NCBI GenBank assembly: GCA_009837815.1
Contig: VXSV01000076.1
Span: 29,350 to 66,219, forward strand
DNA length: 36,870 nucleotides
Direction of reading: 5' to 3'
From: Acidimicrobiia bacterium
Lineage (GTDB): Bacteria; Actinomycetota; Acidimicrobiia; Spongiisociales; ZC4RG35
In this document: positions 23,295 through 31,324 of the stretch, piece after piece
How the letters are laid out: each line of letters begins with the position of its first letter
Numbering within the stretch: position 1 is the stretch's first letter
The notes under the pieces: model-generated
Databases searched by the model: none
What the model saw: only the letters and a program-made list of their open reading frames with translations
What the model was told of the DNA's origin: nothing
Made by a program: the position numbers and the translations under genes

Positions 23295-23870
23295 CTAGGA
23301 GCCTACGATGTATCCCTCCAGGTTGGCGAAGGGGCCCTGGAATCGGAGGATCGATCCCTCTAGGAAACTAACCAGATAGTGGGTCTCCAGCAGGGCCTTT
23401 TGTTCGGGGGTGCGTTCGGAGTCGGGAGTGAGGAGAGCCGCGACCGCCTCGGGGTTGTCGAAGACGTGCAGCTCGTATAGGTTCTCTCGCTCCTCGTACA
23501 TCGACAGCACCAGGTTCTCGAGGTCCACATCGGTGTAGTCGCCCGGAGGGACTTCCAGGTGCAGAACGCTTCCGTCCCTGGTGGATTCCTGCCGGACCAC
23601 CCGGAAGGAGATCTCGCCGCCCTGTTGGCCCCCCGTGGTCGAAGGAGATTCCGTCGCCGACCCCGGCTCGTCAGCGGTGGTGGTGGTGATGATGGGATCG
23701 GGCTCGGTCGTTGTGGTGGGCTCGGGCTGGGTGGTCGGGGCGGCGGTGGTCACCACCCGGGAGGTGGTGGTCACCAGGGCGGGATCGTCTCCGCCGCAGG
23801 ACGTGGCCATCGCCAGGACTGCCAGTCCCGCCAGGACGCCGACCAGGCGACCATTCACCGTCCCTGACAT
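23295..23870 (-). CDS. Secreted lipoprotein of unknown function
   Basis: A 191-residue protein with a signal peptide (LVGVLAGLAVLAMATS followed by Cys) ending in a plausible lipobox at about residue 25. A Thr/Pro-rich linker of some 50 residues follows (TTTSRVVTTAAPTTQPEPTT), then a folded domain of about 100 residues rich in Glu and Leu (VLHLEVPPGDYTDVDLENLV). The linker style is common in actinobacterial surface lipoproteins. I recognise no functional domain. It lies 56 bp downstream of the class IV aminotransferase gene on the same strand and may be co-transcribed. Confidence 0.75.
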   Translation of the reverse strand: MSGTVNGRLVGVLAGLAVLAMATSCGGDDPALVTTTSRVVTTAAPTTQPEPTTTTEPDPIITTTTADEPGSATESPSTTGGQQGGEISFRVVRQESTRDGSVLHLEVPPGDYTDVDLENLVLSMYEERENLYELHVFDNPEAVAALLTPDSERTPEQKALLETHYLVSFLEGSILRFQGPFANLEGYIVGS

Positions 23871-23926
23871 GTCAAGAAACCGGGGACATCCAATCGGTTC
23901 CGCAGGACTCGGGAGGAACCACTCCC

Positions 23927-24745
23927 TCAGGCTTCATCGATGGACTGTCTGACGCGTCGCACGAAGGCCTCTCTCAGGCGCTTGGTGACCGGTCCCCATT
24001 GGTACTTTTGCTCCCCGACCGCAACCACGGGCGTCACTTCCCGGGTGGTTCCGATCACCATTACCTCTTCGGCTTCCAAGAGCCGGTCGAGGCTGAAACG
24101 TCCCTCCCGCATGGGCACGTCGGAGTCCGACACGAGTTCCAGCACCACCCGCCGGGTTATCGAGTCGAGGATCAACAGGTCCAGCGACGGTGTCTCCCAC
24201 ACTCCTTCATGGACCCAGGCCACCGAGAAGACCGGACCCTCCAGAACAGTCCGGTCGTCAGAGACCAGGAGAGCCTCGTCAAACCCCTCCTTCACCGCGT
24301 GACGAGTGGCGGCCATGTTGGGGGCGTAGGACAGGGTCTTTCCCCCGGCGAGATCCCAGGGCCGACCGGCCGAATGCCATGGAGCGATCAGCGGGAAGAG
24401 CGTCATCGTATCAGGACGGGCGGGAACGGGATGCCAGGTCACTACACACTTCTCAGCGCCGGGCTCTGCTCCCCGGCCCAGGATCACCCTGATCAACCCC
24501 TCCGGGCCGTAGGCCGCCACCTGCTTCACCCACGAGTCGAGATCGGCGCGTGGGGGAGCCTGGAGATCCATCATGGCGGCCGACCGCCCCAAGCGGTCGA
24601 GATGGGCATCGCACTCGAAGGCGACCCCCCCGTAGACGCGCATCACCTCGAAACAACCGTCGCCTCTGGTAATGGTGGGACTGTTCATGTCGAAGACCAG
24701 CGGCCCCGAGGGCTTGCCGTCGACCAGGATGGCATGCCCACTCAT
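23927..24745 (-). CDS. Class IV PLP aminotransferase or aminodeoxychorismate lyase-like
   Basis: A 272-residue fold-type IV PLP enzyme. The N-terminal DMNSPTITRGDGCFEVMRVY is the usual D.....GDGvFEt.rv motif, and CDAHLDRLGRSA follows the HL.RL.rSa pattern. The PLP Lys is in GKTLSYAPNMAATRHA, with LLVSDDRTVLEGPVFSVAWV after it (the usual E..v.EG...N..., with S for N). The late VIGTTREVTPVV is the phosphate-side T-re-v.PV motif. Family members include aminodeoxychorismate lyase (PabC), branched-chain and D-amino acid transaminases; the sequence does not decide between them. The ATG at 24745 overlaps the nadE stop (ATGA), so translation is coupled. Confidence 0.8.
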   Translation of the reverse strand: MSGHAILVDGKPSGPLVFDMNSPTITRGDGCFEVMRVYGGVAFECDAHLDRLGRSAAMMDLQAPPRADLDSWVKQVAAYGPEGLIRVILGRGAEPGAEKCVVTWHPVPARPDTMTLFPLIAPWHSAGRPWDLAGGKTLSYAPNMAATRHAVKEGFDEALLVSDDRTVLEGPVFSVAWVHEGVWETPSLDLLILDSITRRVVLELVSDSDVPMREGRFSLDRLLEAEEVMVIGTTREVTPVVAVGEQKYQWGPVTKRLREAFVRRVRQSIDEA

Positions 24746-26388
24746 CGCAGGTTCCAACCGCTGGTGATGGGACGCCGCCTCTCACGTCCGAGGGACTTGG
24801 TAGTGACCTTGGGACCCGGCGCCGACTGGCGCCTCTTGTACTCCGACCCCTCCACCAGCCCGACCACCCGGCGCACCAAAGCCGGATCGAAGCCTGCAGC
24901 AGCTATCTCTTCCATAGAACGTTCCGAGTCGATGTACATGGCCAGGATGGAGTCCAAAACATCATAGGGTGGAAGCGAGTCGGTGTCCAACTGGTCGGGA
25001 CGGAGTTCTGCGGAGGGTGGCTTGGTGAGAATCTCGACGGGGATGACCGTTTCCTGGCGGTTTCTCCACTCCGCCAGACGGTACACCAGGGTCTTGTAGA
25101 CATCCTTCAGGGGTGCGAAAGCGCCCACCATGTCACCGTAGAGGGTGGCGTAGCCCACCGACAACTCCGACTTGTTGCCGGTAGCCAGCACCAGCCCTCC
25201 GTGCCGGTTGGAGAGGGCCATGAGGATCGATCCCCGCGCCCGGGCCTGAAGGTTCTCCCCGGCGACGCCCCACTCGGCGTTTCCCATCACCGGAGACAGT
25301 GTGTCCACGAAGGCGGCGTGGGCCCGCTCGATGGGAACCATGTCGAAGCGGATACCCAGGTTGGACGAGAGCCGCTTGGCGTCGGTCTTGGAATGCTCGG
25401 AGCTGTAGACGCTCGGCATGGAGACCCCCCAAACCCGGTCGGGGCCGAGCGCGTCGGCGGCGAGGCAGGCAGTGACCGCCGAGTCGATCCCACCCGACAG
25501 GCCCACAACCGCCTCACCGAAGCGGTTCTTGCCCAAGTAGTCGCGAACAGCCAGCTTCAGGGCCTCCCAGACCTCTTCCTCGGCCCCCATCCACTCCCGC
25601 TGAGGCCGCGCCGCGGCAGCCTCGGCTCCGGCCGGAGGAAGATCGAGGAGGAAACGCTCCTCGGTGAACTGGGCGGCGCGATAGAGGATGGCGCCGTCGG
25701 ATCCGGCCACCAACGAGGCGCCGTCGAACACCAATTCGTCCTGGCCTCCCACCAGATTGAGGTACACCACCGCCGCTCCCGCCTCCCGGGCGCGGCGGGA
25801 GACCAGCGCCTCCCGCTCGGCTGCCTTGCCCAGGTGGTAGGGGGATGCGTTGATGTTGACGATCACCCCGGCGCCTGCTCCGGCCAGCAACCGCCAGGGA
25901 CCTTCGTCCATCCAGAGATCTTCACAGACCGAGACCCCTACCCGCGTGGGCCCCACCGGCCAGGTGCGGACGGTGTTGCGGCCCGGGTAGAACCAACGCC
26001 GCTCGTCGAAGACCCCGTAGTTGGGCAGGTGCTCCTTGTGATAGACCCCCAGGATGCGGCCCGACCCCAGAATGGCGGCGGCGTTGGCCACCCGGCGGGG
26101 CGCGGCGTCGTCCTCCCCGGCGTCGGAGGGGGAGGAGTCAAGACACCCGACCACGGTGACGGTCCGGTCCGACCGCTCCGCAAGCCGCTCCAGCACGGCC
26201 CGGTCGGCGCTTAGGAAATCGGCCCGGAGCGCCAGATCCTCGGGCGGATACCCGCTGGTGGCCAACTCGGGAAGAACCAGGAGATCGGCTTTTTCGCCGG
26301 AAGCCCAGGCCATGGCGTCGAGGATCCGACGACAATTTCCCTCCAGGTCTCCCACTTTGAAGTTGAGTTGGGCGCCGGCTATTCGCAT
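24742..26388 (-). CDS. nadE: Glutamine-dependent NAD+ synthetase
   Basis: A 548-residue protein from ATG 26388; the ORF track adds 16 unlikely residues. The N-terminal nitrilase-type glutaminase domain carries the triad Glu in VLPELATSGYPPEDL, Lys in YHKEHLPNYGVFDERRWF and Cys in VSVCEDLWMDEGPW. It channels ammonia to the C-terminal synthetase domain, with the P-loop GLSGGIDSAVTACLAADALG, then SVYSSEHSKTDAKRL, and ATGNKSELSVGYATLYGDMV. It catalyses the last step of NAD synthesis, amidation of deamido-NAD. The length is usual for short two-domain NadE proteins. It is divergent from the fluoride channel genes by 67 bp. Confidence 0.93.
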   Translation of the reverse strand: MRIAGAQLNFKVGDLEGNCRRILDAMAWASGEKADLLVLPELATSGYPPEDLALRADFLSADRAVLERLAERSDRTVTVVGCLDSSPSDAGEDDAAPRRVANAAAILGSGRILGVYHKEHLPNYGVFDERRWFYPGRNTVRTWPVGPTRVGVSVCEDLWMDEGPWRLLAGAGAGVIVNINASPYHLGKAAEREALVSRRAREAGAAVVYLNLVGGQDELVFDGASLVAGSDGAILYRAAQFTEERFLLDLPPAGAEAAAARPQREWMGAEEEVWEALKLAVRDYLGKNRFGEAVVGLSGGIDSAVTACLAADALGPDRVWGVSMPSVYSSEHSKTDAKRLSSNLGIRFDMVPIERAHAAFVDTLSPVMGNAEWGVAGENLQARARGSILMALSNRHGGLVLATGNKSELSVGYATLYGDMVGAFAPLKDVYKTLVYRLAEWRNRQETVIPVEILTKPPSAELRPDQLDTDSLPPYDVLDSILAMYIDSERSMEEIAAAGFDPALVRRVVGLVEGSEYKRRQSAPGPKVTTKSLGRERRRPITSGWNLR

Positions 26389-26455
26389 AGCCAACAAGGA
26401 TACGTAACCAGGTGTGACGGCCATGCCGGTTAACACCGCGATACGCTGATCTTCG

Positions 26456-26842
26456 ATGACCCCGACGCCCGGCAGCCCTGCAACGGCTATCGCGGTGTTC
26501 TGCGGAGGGTCGTTGGGAGCCCTGGCCCGCTACGGGCTCGGCGAGTGGCTGGACCCGGTGGGGCAGGTCCTGACCGCCACAGTGGTCGCCAACCTGCTGG
26601 GGTCGGCGATTCTCGGAGTCCTGGCCGGGATGACGGCGCGGCGGGGGGAGCGAGGGGTGGCTTGGTCGCTCCTGGGCGTCGGGTTCTCCGGGGCGCTCAC
26701 CACCTTTTCGACCCTTGCGGTGGAGGCCATAACCATCTTCGACGAAGGAGGCCCGGCCGCCGCGGCGGTCTACGTGGGCGGCAGCGTGCTCGCCGGCCTG
26801 TGGGTGGCAACGACGGCGCGGAGGAGGAGCCTGGCATGGTGA
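26456..26842 (+). CDS. crcB: Fluoride channel subunit Fluc/CrcB, first of a pair
   Basis: A 128-residue membrane protein with four hydrophobic segments and the CrcB signatures GGSLGALARYGLGEWLDP, then ATVVANLLGSAILGVLAG, and GVGFSGALTTFSTLAVEA. The GALTTFST segment supplies pore and sodium-site residues in characterised Fluc channels. It exports fluoride passively across the inner membrane. The neighbouring gene overlaps it by 7 bp and encodes a second CrcB-like subunit, so the functional channel is likely a heterodimer. I see no fluoride riboswitch in the 67-bp upstream gap. A TACGCT box at 26443 would make the transcript nearly leaderless. Confidence 0.9.
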   Translation: MTPTPGSPATAIAVFCGGSLGALARYGLGEWLDPVGQVLTATVVANLLGSAILGVLAGMTARRGERGVAWSLLGVGFSGALTTFSTLAVEAITIFDEGGPAAAAVYVGGSVLAGLWVATTARRRSLAW

Positions 26843-27195
26843 TCCTGGGCGTGGCCCTGGCAGGCGGCGTCGGGGCGGTCATCCGGTGGATCCTTACCTC
26901 GTGGCTGGATAACCGGAGCAGACGGGGCGCCGGCACAGGGGTGGCCAATCTGGCAGGCGCCTTCGCCCTCGGTCTTCTGGTCACCCTGACCGACGCCGGA
27001 AGGATCGACCCGTTCTGGGCAACGGTGCTGGGAACCGGTTTCCTGGGGGCCCTCACCACCTTTTCCACGTGGATGATCGAGACCCTGGAGGAGTCCCGCC
27101 GCGGAGCGGGGAGCATCTGGATAAGGGTCCTGCCCCTCACCCTGGCGGGAATTGCCCTGGCGTGGATCGGGATGCTGACCGGGGGCGGCGTCTAG
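26836..27195 (+). CDS. crcB: Fluoride channel subunit Fluc/CrcB, second of a pair
   Basis: A 119-residue protein from ATG 26836, which overlaps the first crcB stop by 7 bp; the ORF track lists a longer out-of-phase version starting inside crcB1. Signatures are AGGVGAVIRWILTSWLD, GTGVANLAGAFALGLLVTL and GTGFLGALTTFSTWMIETL. Tandem unequal crcB genes are common in Gram-positive bacteria and usually encode two halves of an antiparallel heterodimer. Both subunits here keep the Asn in the second helix and the TTFST motif. Confidence 0.88.
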   Translation: MVILGVALAGGVGAVIRWILTSWLDNRSRRGAGTGVANLAGAFALGLLVTLTDAGRIDPFWATVLGTGFLGALTTFSTWMIETLEESRRGAGSIWIRVLPLTLAGIALAWIGMLTGGGV

Positions 27196-27198
27196 AGC

Positions 27199-28227
27199 TC
27201 AGTCTCCCAGGAGACGGAATCCCTCCGCTCTCAGGGCGCGGCGAAGGCTGTTTGATTCTTCAGGCCGGACCGAGAGGGTGAGCACACCTCCGCCGCCGTG
27301 GGTGGCGTGGCGAAGTTGGAGGTCCCGCAGGTCCACGCCGCTCTCGGACAGCGCATGGCCCACCCGGGCGATCTCTCCCGGTCGGTCCTCCAGCAGCACC
27401 CCCAGCCCCTCTCCGGGCGGCGCAAAGGCGGTCCGGGCCCGTCTCGCCGAGTCCAGAAGCTCGCCAACCCACTGGTCTTCGAGCTCATCCAAATGCCTCG
27501 CCCAGTCCTCCAATCCGGCTGACATCTCCCGCAGCACCGAGGAGAGGGACATCCGGTTGGACACCAGCAGGTCAGCCCACCAGTCCGAACTCGACAGAGC
27601 GATCCTGGTTAGGTCGCGGAACCCCCCTGCTACCAGCGCGTCGGCGGCGGGGCCTTCCCGGGACAGCCGCTCGACCAGGGACGCTGCCAGCACCATGGGA
27701 AGGTGGCTGACCAGGGCCACGATGCGATCGTGACGGGCGGCGGCCATCTCCACGGGGAGGGCCTCGAGTGTCCGGGCGACCTCGGCCACCGCCAGAATGT
27801 CCCGGGGATCCGCATGATCGGTGGTGATCACCCAAGTTGCGCCGCGGAACAGCCCCCCGCTCGCCCCCAAAGGACCGGAGACTTCCCGGCCCGCCATGGG
27901 ATGGCCTCCCACGAAGCGGGCGAGACCCGAGGCAGCCTCCACCACCGGCTGTTTGATGCCTGCCACGTCGGTCACCAGCGCATCGGTTCGAAGCTCGGTG
28001 AGCATGGAGATCGTAGCCTTGGGAGACGATGCCAGGATCACCAGTTCGGCGCCTTCGACCGCTTCATCCAAGCTCTCCGCCTGCTTGGAGACCGCTCCCA
28101 CGAAAGCCGCCTGAGCCAGGTGCTCGGGGTTGGTGTCCCAACCACACACCTCCCATCCGGCGACGGAGAGCCCGATCCCGATCGAAGCACCGATCAGCCC
28201 GGTGCCGACAACCGAGACCGAAGGCAT
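27199..28227 (-). CDS. tyrA: Prephenate dehydrogenase with C-terminal ACT domain
   Basis: A 342-residue protein. The N-terminal Rossmann domain reads VSVVGTGLIGASIGIGLSVA, followed by the family motif VGGHPMAGREVSGPLGA with the His that assists decarboxylation, and a helical domain with DRIVALVSHLPMVLAASLVE and GFRDLTRIALSS. The last 75 residues (LGVLLEDRPGEIARVGHALS, then LRDLQLRHATHGGGGVLTL) form an ACT domain, probably for tyrosine feedback. TyrA oxidises prephenate to 4-hydroxyphenylpyruvate. Its ATG abuts the aroF stop without a spare base, and aroF is upstream on the same strand, so the two form an operon. Confidence 0.9.
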   Translation of the reverse strand: MPSVSVVGTGLIGASIGIGLSVAGWEVCGWDTNPEHLAQAAFVGAVSKQAESLDEAVEGAELVILASSPKATISMLTELRTDALVTDVAGIKQPVVEAASGLARFVGGHPMAGREVSGPLGASGGLFRGATWVITTDHADPRDILAVAEVARTLEALPVEMAAARHDRIVALVSHLPMVLAASLVERLSREGPAADALVAGGFRDLTRIALSSSDWWADLLVSNRMSLSSVLREMSAGLEDWARHLDELEDQWVGELLDSARRARTAFAPPGEGLGVLLEDRPGEIARVGHALSESGVDLRDLQLRHATHGGGGVLTLSVRPEESNSLRRALRAEGFRLLGD

Positions 28228-29241
28228 CTAGAGGGGGATGCCCATCGCTCGGGCCATCACTTTGATGCTCCTCATCAACTCGGCGAACTCCTCGGGCAGT
28301 ATCGCCTGGGCGCCGTCGACCAGGGCCGTGTCCGGGGCGGGATGGACATCAACCATCAACCCGTCGGCTCCCACTGCCAGCCCCGCCCTGGCCAGCGGCG
28401 GCACCAAATGCCTCTTTCCGGAGGCGTGAGAAGGGTCGACTATCACCGGGAGATGAGAAAGTTCCTTGAGCAGGGGAACGGCAGTGATGTCCAAGGTGTT
28501 GCGGGAGGCCGTCTCGAAGGTGCGGATACCCCGCTCCACCAAGATGATCTCCTGGTTCCCCTCTTTGTAGATGTACTCGGCGGCGTTCAACCACTCTTCC
28601 AGGGTGGCGGTGAATCCTCGCTTGAGCATCACAGGGGTCTTAGTCCGGCCCACCTCGGTCAACAGGGCGAAATTGGACATGTTGCGCGTGCCGATGCGAA
28701 GGATGTCGGCATAGCCCGCCACCAACTCCACGTCCCGGGGGTCCAGCACTTCTGCCACGAAGGGCATGTCGAACTCCTCGCGGGCCTCGGCCAGGAGAAT
28801 CAAGGCCTTCTCCTTGAGACCCTGAAAGGAAAACGGCGAGGTGCGGGGCTTGAAAGCGTCTCCCCGCAGCACCGTGGCTCCGGCCGCCCGGACCGCCTCG
28901 GCGGTCTCGAACAAGACATCGCGGGACTCCACCGCGCACGGTCCGGCGACCGGTGTGAAAGATCCGTCACCGATGTGCACCCCCCGCACCTCGATTACCG
29001 TGCCGAAATCCTGGAACTCGCGGCTGACCAGCTTGTAGGACCTCATCACCGGCACTGCGCGCTCCACTCCGGCCAGCGCCTCCAGTGGCAGCTGCAGGAT
29101 CTGGTTGCGGTCGCCCACCGCTCCGATGACGGTACGGAAGCGGCCCACCGAGACATGCGCCTCACAATCTATCGACTCGAGGCGGTTCACCACCGTCTCT
29201 ATCTGGTTCCGGGTGGCGTCTTTTCTCATAACGATGATCAT
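28228..29241 (-). CDS. aroF: 3-deoxy-7-phosphoheptulonate (DAHP) synthase, Thermotoga-type
   Basis: A 337-residue protein from ATG 29241, 7 nt after GAGGA; the ORF-track start adds 30 spurious residues. It begins with a small ferredoxin-like regulatory domain ([20 protein letters not shown]) like that of Thermotoga maritima DAHP synthase, which is inhibited by tyrosine. The barrel follows: [11 protein letters not shown], then [66 protein letters not shown] and the metal-site [13 protein letters not shown]. The enzyme joins phosphoenolpyruvate and erythrose 4-phosphate, the first step of the shikimate pathway. The operon with tyrA supports tyrosine-sensitive control. Confidence 0.92.
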   Translation of the reverse strand: MIIVMRKDATRNQIETVVNRLESIDCEAHVSVGRFRTVIGAVGDRNQILQLPLEALAGVERAVPVMRSYKLVSREFQDFGTVIEVRGVHIGDGSFTPVAGPCAVESRDVLFETAEAVRAAGATVLRGDAFKPRTSPFSFQGLKEKALILLAEAREEFDMPFVAEVLDPRDVELVAGYADILRIGTRNMSNFALLTEVGRTKTPVMLKRGFTATLEEWLNAAEYIYKEGNQEIILVERGIRTFETASRNTLDITAVPLLKELSHLPVIVDPSHASGKRHLVPPLARAGLAVGADGLMVDVHPAPDTALVDGAQAILPEEFAELMRSIKVMARAMGIPL

Positions 29242-29384
29242 CGAGGTCCTCAGGGTCGACCGTATAGATGTTACGGCTTTGCAACCGGCCGATGTTCGCC
29301 CTTTCCATGGCCGGCAAACCCCGCGAAACATCTGCTTGCCGGACAGAACTTGTCGATCCGAGGTGCCGGTAATCTCTTGCCGGT

Positions 29385-29939
29385 ATGCCGATCGACATCG
29401 CCGGATTCATCCACAACGTGAAAGAGCACGCAATCAAACACGGCTTTCACATTCACGACGAGCGCCATTTCGTGGAGACCTACTCTCTCCGCCAGTCCTG
29501 GGAGGTCGATCTCCATCCCGCCGAGTCATGCAGCCAACCGATCGATCTCCATCTGTCGCTGGATGTGGAACCCCGGGCGCTTCTGGCCCTGATCGATCGC
29601 CTGGACGAGATGGAAGACGACTTCGAGGAGCCCGAGGACATCTACCAGATGCACATGTATTTCAACTGGTCGGTCCCTCCTCTCACCAACCCGCCCGACC
29701 TGCTGGTGCTGGCCACGGACCTGGCGGGGGTGGGGGAACTATCCCTCCCCATCGAGGTGCAGGCCATCGACTCCTACGCGCCTCTTGGCGAATCCACCCA
29801 GCGCCGCCTGATGATCACCGGCACCGTGCACATCTCCCTGGTCGACATGGTGATGGGCCGCGAGCAGTTGTGCGAGACCCTGGAACTGGCCAAGGAGGTC
29901 AGCGTCTACCTGGCCGACCGGATAGAAGCCTGGGTCTAG
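29385..29939 (+). CDS. Conserved-looking protein of unknown function
   Basis: A 184-residue soluble protein starting at ATG 29385, divergent from aroF by 143 bp. It is acidic and rich in His and Asp near the N-terminus (FIHNVKEHAIKHGFHIHDER). The middle has IDLHLSLDVEPRALLALIDR and a strongly acidic loop (EMEDDFEEPEDIYQMHMYFN). No signal peptide or membrane segment is seen, and no family motif is recognised. Codon use matches the neighbours and the frame is cleanly open, so it is very likely a real gene. A terminator-like hairpin lies 185 bp downstream. Confidence 0.7.
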   Translation: MPIDIAGFIHNVKEHAIKHGFHIHDERHFVETYSLRQSWEVDLHPAESCSQPIDLHLSLDVEPRALLALIDRLDEMEDDFEEPEDIYQMHMYFNWSVPPLTNPPDLLVLATDLAGVGELSLPIEVQAIDSYAPLGESTQRRLMITGTVHISLVDMVMGREQLCETLELAKEVSVYLADRIEAWV

Positions 29940-30020
29940 GCTATTCGGCCGTTGGCGGCCCCCGTAGAACCAACCTGGCAAAAAATCCATCCGGCGGCGG
30001 AAGAATTCCAGGCCGAGTGG

Positions 30021-30050
30021 TTGACTCTGTCACAGTCATCCACCCATATT
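30021..30050 (+). promoter_or_regulatory. Candidate intergenic promoter
   Basis: TTGACT (5 of 6 to the -35 consensus), an 18-bp spacer, then CATATT (4 of 6 to the -10 consensus). No protein gene follows on this strand. Confidence 0.3.
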
Positions 30051-30124
30051 GACACCAGGTCACAAACACCTAGCGGTCTGATCCGACGCGTCAGCCGGGC
30101 CGCCTCAGGGTTCATCTCTCGCAA

Positions 30125-30151
30125 CTGCGCCCCTTGGGTGCAGCGCGTTTT
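30125..30151 (+). terminator. Intrinsic terminator-like hairpin
   Basis: CTGCGCCC-CTT-GGGTGCAG forms an 8-bp stem with one G:U pair, followed by CGCG and TTTT. It would end plus-strand transcripts from the unknown gene or from the promoter-like site at 30021. Confidence 0.5.
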
Positions 30152-30244
30152 GACCTATGGAACGGTGGTGGCGGGGGTGGGCCCAATCAATTAAGAGGCA
30201 GGGGCGATTTTCGCGACTTCAGTTGCCTACAACTCGGGGGCTGC

Positions 30245-31255
30245 TCAGGGGTATGCGACCTGAGGTTGGAGACCCACCACCCGGGGCCGGCCCTGCTCCA
30301 TCTCCAGGAACACCAGCCAGGTAGACCAGTCGAGTCCCCCGAACTCCTCGTTGTCGCCGGGATCATGGATGGCAACCCACGGGAAGTTGGCGAACGCCGA
30401 GGAGATGGCTGATCCCGGCAGGACCGCGTTGGCGCCCAACGTGAGACCTCCCACCTCGATCTCTACCTCCTCATCGAGATAGTCGGCCAGGAAGGGGTCG
30501 GCGATCACCTGCTTCCAGGTGCCGACGGTGGCGTCGCCCTCCTGATCGGCTGAGGCTCCGGTGTTGGACCACCGCAGTTCTGTGTCGTCATCCCCCAGGC
30601 CGGAGAGCTCGTCTGGTTCCCAGCGGCGCAGGTTCTGGTCGTAGTAGATAACGAAGAGGCCTCTCCAGGACACCGTGTCCGCCAGGCCGTTGCCCAGCAC
30701 CAGTGCGTTGGCGAAGTTGTCCAGAGCCGCCTTCCACTCCCATTCGGCCTCGACCTCCTCGGGCGACCAGATCTCGGTGAGGTAGTAACCGTAGGCCCAT
30801 CCCGAGGTGTCCTGGGTTATCAATTCATGCCACACCCGCCCATTCACCACTTCAAGGGCGCCGGTGGGGGCCAGTCCGGCCTGGGCCGGGAGGAGTTCAC
30901 CCACAACGGGATTGTCGGTGCCGGGTCCCTCCCTGAAGTTCAGGCTGTTGTCCGCCTGGTCGGGGGCGAGAAGCACTACTCCCAAGCGGCGTCCGGGTGG
31001 AAGGGTGGTGGTAGTGGTGGTCGGCGGCGGCAGAGTGGAGGTGGTCACCACGTCCGGCCCGGTCCCCTCGGCGCTGGCCGCAGTGGCTTGAGTCCCCGAC
31101 TCCTCGCCGCCCGCGGCGGCTTCTCCCTCCGCTACGGTCTCTCCGCCATCTGGTTCGGCTTCATCGTCCCCGCCGCAGGCCGCCCCCAACAAAGACAACG
31201 CCAGAACCGTCCAGAGCAACAGTCGATGGGGGTACCTGAGCTTGGCTCCAAACAT
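30245..31255 (-). CDS. Lipoprotein with SH3-like domain
   Basis: A 336-residue protein from ATG 31255. The signal peptide LLLWTVLALSLLGAA followed by Cys fits a lipobox. An acidic, Ala/Thr-rich linker follows, with the run PPPTTTTTTLPPGRR. At about residues 100-165 a bacterial SH3-like domain is suggested by LNFREGPGTDNPVVGELLPA, a pattern common in cell-wall-binding domains, then TSGWAYGYYLTEI. The C-terminal 170 residues have no family that I recognise. The SH3-like domain suggests attachment to peptidoglycan, while the lipobox anchors it in the membrane. It is convergent with the unknown gene and 69 bp downstream of the phosphonatase-like gene on the same strand. Confidence 0.75.
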   Translation of the reverse strand: MFGAKLRYPHRLLLWTVLALSLLGAACGGDDEAEPDGGETVAEGEAAAGGEESGTQATAASAEGTGPDVVTTSTLPPPTTTTTTLPPGRRLGVVLLAPDQADNSLNFREGPGTDNPVVGELLPAQAGLAPTGALEVVNGRVWHELITQDTSGWAYGYYLTEIWSPEEVEAEWEWKAALDNFANALVLGNGLADTVSWRGLFVIYYDQNLRRWEPDELSGLGDDDTELRWSNTGASADQEGDATVGTWKQVIADPFLADYLDEEVEIEVGGLTLGANAVLPGSAISSAFANFPWVAIHDPGDNEEFGGLDWSTWLVFLEMEQGRPRVVGLQPQVAYP

Positions 31256-31324
31256 GCGTGCCCAGAATAGTAACAATCCACCAGAGGCAGCACCATGCAC
31301 CACCCGGCGGCGGCGCAGGCTCGG

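Larger units (their letters stand above)
29940..30244. other. 305-bp intergenic region between convergent genes
   Basis: No convincing gene; the listed ORFs (80 and 62 residues on opposite strands) have no ribosome-binding site and no domain. It contains a promoter-like TTGACT (30021) with CATATT after 18 bp, and a terminator-like hairpin with a T-run about 95 bp later. This could be a small RNA gene. Confidence 0.4.

Noticed and set aside
26389-26455. Fluoride riboswitch before crcB
   Set aside because: The 67-bp gap does not contain the conserved fluoride riboswitch blocks, and is too short for the aptamer plus platform.
27703-29421. Plus-strand ORF of 572 residues
   Set aside because: It is antisense to tyrA and aroF, which have complete catalytic motifs; no recognisable domain.
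29952-30194. ORF of 80 residues between convergent genes
   Set aside because: It has no ribosome-binding site and no domain, and it overlaps the promoter-like and terminator-like elements.
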